Shown: positions 60,825-64,000 of the stretch, one piece after another
How positions within the stretch are numbered: position 1 is the stretch's first letter
How the letters are laid out: each line of letters starts with the position of its first letter
NCBI GenBank assembly: GCA_903927025.1
Contig: CAIYLG010000048.1
Coordinates: 1-64,000 of the forward strand
Direction: 5' to 3'
DNA length: 64,000 nucleotides
Source of the DNA: an uncultured Armatimonadota bacterium
Lineage (GTDB): Bacteria > Armatimonadota > Fimbriimonadia > Fimbriimonadales > Fimbriimonadaceae
The notes under the pieces: model-generated
The model's input: the letters and a program-made list of their open reading frames with translations, nothing else
The model's database searches: none
Told to the model about the DNA's origin: nothing
Program-made: the position numbers and the translations under genes

Positions 60825-62642
60825 TTACTTCTTGATGAACTTGCGCTTGGTCTTGTCGAAGCCGAGCTCAACCTTCTTGGCATCAAAGTGCCAAACCGGT
60901 GAACCGGATCGCTGATAGAAGCATTGGTAGCTGGAAAGCAGCGAGGCGATCAGCCTTCTGCTGGAGCGGCGAACAACATTCACCTCAGCGAGAAGCGTCA
61001 GGTAGTCCGCACCCTTTGGCCAGTGGGCCATCACATCGATAAGCAGATCAAGCGTGCTTCGACCCTCACCCTGAATGCCGAGCAGTCGAAGCTCTTCCAT
61101 TCTCTGGGCGGAGATGAACACAACAGGATCTGGCTGATCGAGCCAGGCGAATTCTAGGACGTTGGGCTTGTTGGTCTTCATTAGAGTGAAGACTGCGCCG
61201 CTCTCAACCGGCTGCTCATACCACCAGTCTACGAAACCATAAAGCAGTCGAACGCCGTGATTGACCCAAATCTGAGCCTCACGACCCGCCGGGTCGATAA
61301 TGATCAGTTCCTGAATCTTTGGTGAAGCGTCCAGCCAATCGGTTGGCAGCTGACACATTGGGAACGTACCGAGTTCTCGGTGAATCGACTTGAGAACAAG
61401 TCGCACGCCTTCTGGCATCGTCTTGGGCGCCGGCTGAATGTCCTCGTCGAGAACGTCCGTGGCCAACGGGTGGCCGAGGAGCTTTCGAAGCGAAGAACTC
61501 AGACCATCGTCCGTGAGTTCCACGTCAATCAGTTCGCCATCTTCGTCCGTATTCTCCGTCTTCACGAAGTAGAAAGGCTCAGGAACTTCGTTGACGTAGT
61601 CAGGAAAATCGTTGACCTTACGGAATCGATCTCCACCAACCCACTGAATAGCTGGGCTGGACTTGAGAGCAACCATGATGTTGTCCAGGTCATCTGGGAA
61701 CGTCTTGTTGCTGAGAGTGATTTCGTAGTTCTCTTCGAGAAGCTTAATCGCGGTAGTCGAAGCCTCGCTTCCAAGGATCTTGGCAACGAGTTTGTCAACG
61801 TCTTCGGGCTTGATCTCGATTGGAGCAGCATCGTCCATCTCGACGCTTGGCGCCAGTTTGTCAGCCAGCTTCACAGCGGCAGAGATCCACTTCTTAGTAT
61901 CTGCCTCTGGGTAGAGAACGCCATCTGCAGCGTAAACGAATCCTGGGACGGAAAGTGCTGTTGCGAAGAACGCTCGATTGTCAAAAATCAAAACCGTCTT
62001 CGGGTCGGCCGAGTTCACAGCGGTATAGGCGACGGCACCCAGGACCTTCATCCGAATCGGAGCAGCCTGCTTAATTGCTTTCTCGATTCCAAGATCGGAT
62101 CTCCAGTCGATTCCCTCAAGCGCTACTCGAGCAGCTTCGAGATCTTCAACTGAAACCTGGTTCAAAGCGAGCGCACGGGCGTGCACTTCATCGGTTGCTT
62201 CAAATCCCCATGCCATGAGGGCGGCTTCATCGTTGGCGGTGAGAACGAAGCGAGGGTCAGTCTTGGCGATTCTGCGAATCACCTCTTCAACCTTCTCTTC
62301 CTCCTCGTGCCGAATGCGGGCAATCTCGGTTACCAGCATGGATACCGACATCGGCGCACCGTAGCGGTAGAGAACGATCGCCATAACTTCGGCGAACGGA
62401 CGTCCCTGCCCCTGCAGTCGAGATGCGGGAATCCACTTTCTCTCGTGGTAGGCGAACCGCTCCGGATTGGAGGCGAGCAGCGAGCGTACGGTCGAGAGTC
62501 CGATTCCCTCAGGGGAGAGCATGTCTGCCAGCTCACCGAGCTTGACGGCAGACTCCATCTCGCTCAACTTCCCCAGGATGAGGCGATCGACATAGGATCT
62601 TGCGAATTCTTCTTCAGGCTTAATTGCGATAGGTTTGGCCAA
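60825..62642 (-). CDS. Large hypothetical protein with winged-helix-like N-terminus
   Basis: 605 residues from TTG 62642 (GAGGA six bases upstream). The N-terminal ~150 residues hold two winged-helix-like stretches (VKLGELADMLSPEGIGLSTV; FAEVMAIVLYRYGAPMSVSM and LVTEIARIRHEEEEKVEEVI), similar in style to HARE-HTH domains. The rest is an acidic, soluble alpha/beta region without recognised motifs, ending in a basic tail (DKTKRKFIKK). No TM. It sits between rpsT and the prepilin gene. It may be lineage-specific and related to transcription or chromosome biology. Confidence 0.55.
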   Translation of the reverse strand: MAKPIAIKPEEEFARSYVDRLILGKLSEMESAVKLGELADMLSPEGIGLSTVRSLLASNPERFAYHERKWIPASRLQGQGRPFAEVMAIVLYRYGAPMSVSMLVTEIARIRHEEEEKVEEVIRRIAKTDPRFVLTANDEAALMAWGFEATDEVHARALALNQVSVEDLEAARVALEGIDWRSDLGIEKAIKQAAPIRMKVLGAVAYTAVNSADPKTVLIFDNRAFFATALSVPGFVYAADGVLYPEADTKKWISAAVKLADKLAPSVEMDDAAPIEIKPEDVDKLVAKILGSEASTTAIKLLEENYEITLSNKTFPDDLDNIMVALKSSPAIQWVGGDRFRKVNDFPDYVNEVPEPFYFVKTENTDEDGELIDVELTDDGLSSSLRKLLGHPLATDVLDEDIQPAPKTMPEGVRLVLKSIHRELGTFPMCQLPTDWLDASPKIQELIIIDPAGREAQIWVNHGVRLLYGFVDWWYEQPVESGAVFTLMKTNKPNVLEFAWLDQPDPVVFISAQRMEELRLLGIQGEGRSTLDLLIDVMAHWPKGADYLTLLAEVNVVRRSSRRLIASLLSSYQCFYQRSGSPVWHFDAKKVELGFDKTKRKFIKK

Positions 62643-62769
62643 CGGGATTCCTCGTCAGTCCCTGGCGGGACGCAACCACCTATTATGGCAGGGTAGATGC
62701 CATCTTTTCCACAAAAAGTAGACCTACAAACTGTCTTAGGTTGTCGTACCATAATGAAATCTCGTTCTC

Positions 62770-63468
62770 ATGAAGGTTTCTGCCGTGCCATTTGACTCTA
62801 GGAAGACCGGTTTCACGCTTGTGGAGCTGCTGACAGTTATTGCGATTTTGGCAATATTGGCCGCGCTGCTCTTTCCAGTATTCGCGAAAGCGAAGTCTGC
62901 GGCAAAGAAAACACAGTGCATCAGCAACCTCCGTCAAATCGGAAACGCGATCGTTCTGTATATGAACGATTCAGACGGCATCTTCCCCCACGCACTCGAT
63001 GCGTCAGATAAGTACGACCCTCAGATCTGGGCGCAATTTCCCGACTATGCCGCACAGATCCCGAATATGCCTTTTCTCAAGGACGTCCTCCAGCCGTATC
63101 TAAAGGCTAAGGATGTCTTCCGATGCCCCTCCGATTCAGGAACCACGATTCTGGACAGTCACTTCCCTGATTCGTTCGTTTCTGCGCCGAGCATGTATCT
63201 GACTTACGGTTCAAGCTACTTCTTCAGAACCGAAATTGCGTTTCGCTCTTTTGGCGACGCTTCCTTCCAGCTGCCTACGGAGACGAACGTGATGTTTGAT
63301 GGAGCTGGCCACTGGCACGGAGATGGCCCACCACTGACCATCAACGATGATCCGCAGACGGTTTTTGAACTCCTGCATGGATACCGGTACAACTGTCTCT
63401 TTGGAGACATGCACGTAAAGTCACTGACCTACGACCAGCTTCAGACTGCGTGGGCAACCAAGCTTTAG
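62770..63468 (+). CDS. Prepilin-like protein with DUF1559-style C-terminal domain
   Basis: 232 residues. The cleavage motif GFTLVELL (G at residue 14, E at +5) opens a 25-residue hydrophobic helix (VIAILAILAALLFPVFAKAK), then KTQCISNLRQIGNAIVLYMNDSDG and a C-terminal FGDMHVKSL. This pattern is characteristic of the many pseudopilins of Armatimonadota and Planctomycetota. It would be cleaved by a prepilin peptidase and used in a pilus or type II-like secretion system, perhaps with the PilT motors in this window. Confidence 0.85.
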   Translation: MKVSAVPFDSRKTGFTLVELLTVIAILAILAALLFPVFAKAKSAAKKTQCISNLRQIGNAIVLYMNDSDGIFPHALDASDKYDPQIWAQFPDYAAQIPNMPFLKDVLQPYLKAKDVFRCPSDSGTTILDSHFPDSFVSAPSMYLTYGSSYFFRTEIAFRSFGDASFQLPTETNVMFDGAGHWHGDGPPLTINDDPQTVFELLHGYRYNCLFGDMHVKSLTYDQLQTAWATKL

Positions 63469-64000
63469 TAGATCAGATCAAATTCTTCAGCCTGCTGAGG
63501 AATAACTGTGCTCCAGCCCAACTCTTTTTCGATCTTCGCCTGCAATGCCGCCTGGGCATCGGGCTCACCGTGGACGATGAAGGTTCGTTTCGGCGGAGTC
63601 TTGAAGTAGCTCAGCCATCGCATCATCTCGCTCTGGTCAGCATGGGCAGATAGTGCGTTCACTCTTTCAATCTTCGCTCTCACGTCGACTTCTTGGCCAT
63701 GGATTCTTACAACCGGCGCGCCATCGAGGAGTCGACGCCCAAGCGTTCCTTCAGCCTGGTAACCCGTGAAGAGAACGATTGTGGATGGGTCAGGCATCCG
63801 ATGCATCAAGTGGTGGGTGACCCTTCCACCGTTTGCCATGCCGCTGCCGCTGATGATCACCATGGGCCCCTTACGGGAATTGAGTGCCTTGGAGGTTTCG
63901 CGATCTCGAACAAAATTGATGCCAGCCGGCTCTAGCTCACTCCTGCCGTCCTGGACCGATTCCCGCATTTCATCGTCAATGTCTTCAGGCGAATCGGCAT
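63465..64000 (-). CDS. Beta-CASP metallo-beta-lactamase (RNA-processing exonuclease family), C-terminal part
   Basis: 178 codons visible; the gene runs off the right edge. GPMVIISGSGMANGGRVTHHL, TGYQAEGTLGRRLL, VNALSAHADQSEMM and FIVHGEPDAQAAL correspond to the B-C motifs and last metal ligands of the COG1236/CPSF-73-like family. It probably cuts RNA. Overlaps the convergent prepilin gene by four bases. Confidence 0.88.
   Translation of the reverse strand, partial: ADSPEDIDDEMRESVQDGRSELEPAGINFVRDRETSKALNSRKGPMVIISGSGMANGGRVTHHLMHRMPDPSTIVLFTGYQAEGTLGRRLLDGAPVVRIHGQEVDVRAKIERVNALSAHADQSEMMRWLSYFKTPPKRTFIVHGEPDAQAALQAKIEKELGWSTVIPQQAEEFDLIY

Noticed and set aside
1-64000. CRISPR array, prophage or integrated element with att sites
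   Set aside because: No regularly spaced repeats, integrase or phage structural genes; only the IS3 fragment and RHS cassettes suggest mobility.

Overview
The window looks like a chromosomal segment of a diderm, peptidoglycan-making bacterium, most likely a member of the Armatimonadota (Fimbriimonadia-like). This is an inference. It rests on a DUF1559-style prepilin with a GFTLVE cleavage motif, several PilT ATPases, a dcw cluster carrying both DUF881 and DUF1290 (sbp) genes plus a MurC-Ddl fusion, a MurE with the meso-DAP motif DNPR, and frequent TTG starts. No rRNA or tRNA gene was seen, so the assignment stays tentative.

Layout. 1-8.5 kb is an accessory RHS island. The edge of an IS3-family element cuts an RHS core cassette at position 138. 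Four diverged copies of one ~380-bp RHS core cassette follow, three on the minus strand and one on plus. Three of them run into unrelated tails that are Cys-rich and/or hydrophobic; the tail of copy 1 is lost to the IS element. Small genes beside them are candidate immunity or effector genes. The stem of the original RHS gene survives only as a frameshifted, N-terminally truncated remnant. 8.8-14.2 kb (minus) holds metX and a run of three PilT-type ATPases headed by a secreted, membrane-anchored protein. 14.4-18.4 kb holds greA, a PadR regulator, secE-nusG and recJ. 18.4-20.9 kb (minus) is an ECF sigma / anti-sigma / protease-dead PDZ protein operon. 21-23.4 kb has moaA and a tandem HD-GYP protein. 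23.5-41.3 kb (minus) is a near-continuous dcw operon: mraZ-rsmH-ftsL-ftsI-murE-murF-mraY-murD-ftsW-murG-murC::ddl-ftsQ-DUF881-sbp-ftsA-dtd. Most junctions overlap by about 4 bases. ftsZ and a free murB are not here. A ~300-bp intergenic stretch packed with hairpins lies upstream of mraZ.

41.9-64 kb is a mix of housekeeping and signalling genes. They are a GH76-like hydrolase, a soluble hybrid histidine kinase with four GAF and two receiver domains, a YncE-like propeller, an alditol oxidase, guaB, an aldo-keto reductase, a NarL-type two-component operon, an ABC exporter, a MetH that stops before the cobalamin domain, three FKBP domains in two genes, rpsT, a large winged-helix-like protein, a prepilin and the end of a beta-CASP metallo-beta-lactamase.

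How it works together. The dcw operon supplies the lipid II pathway (MurC-F, MraY, MurG), the septal synthase pair FtsW/FtsI and divisome parts (FtsL, FtsQ, FtsA). The sigma/anti-sigma/PDZ operon looks like an envelope-stress module. The most unusual parts are the decaying RHS tip array, the unidentified structured intergenic element at 41.6-41.9 kb, and a small promoter-operator-terminator unit at 54.8-55.0 kb.
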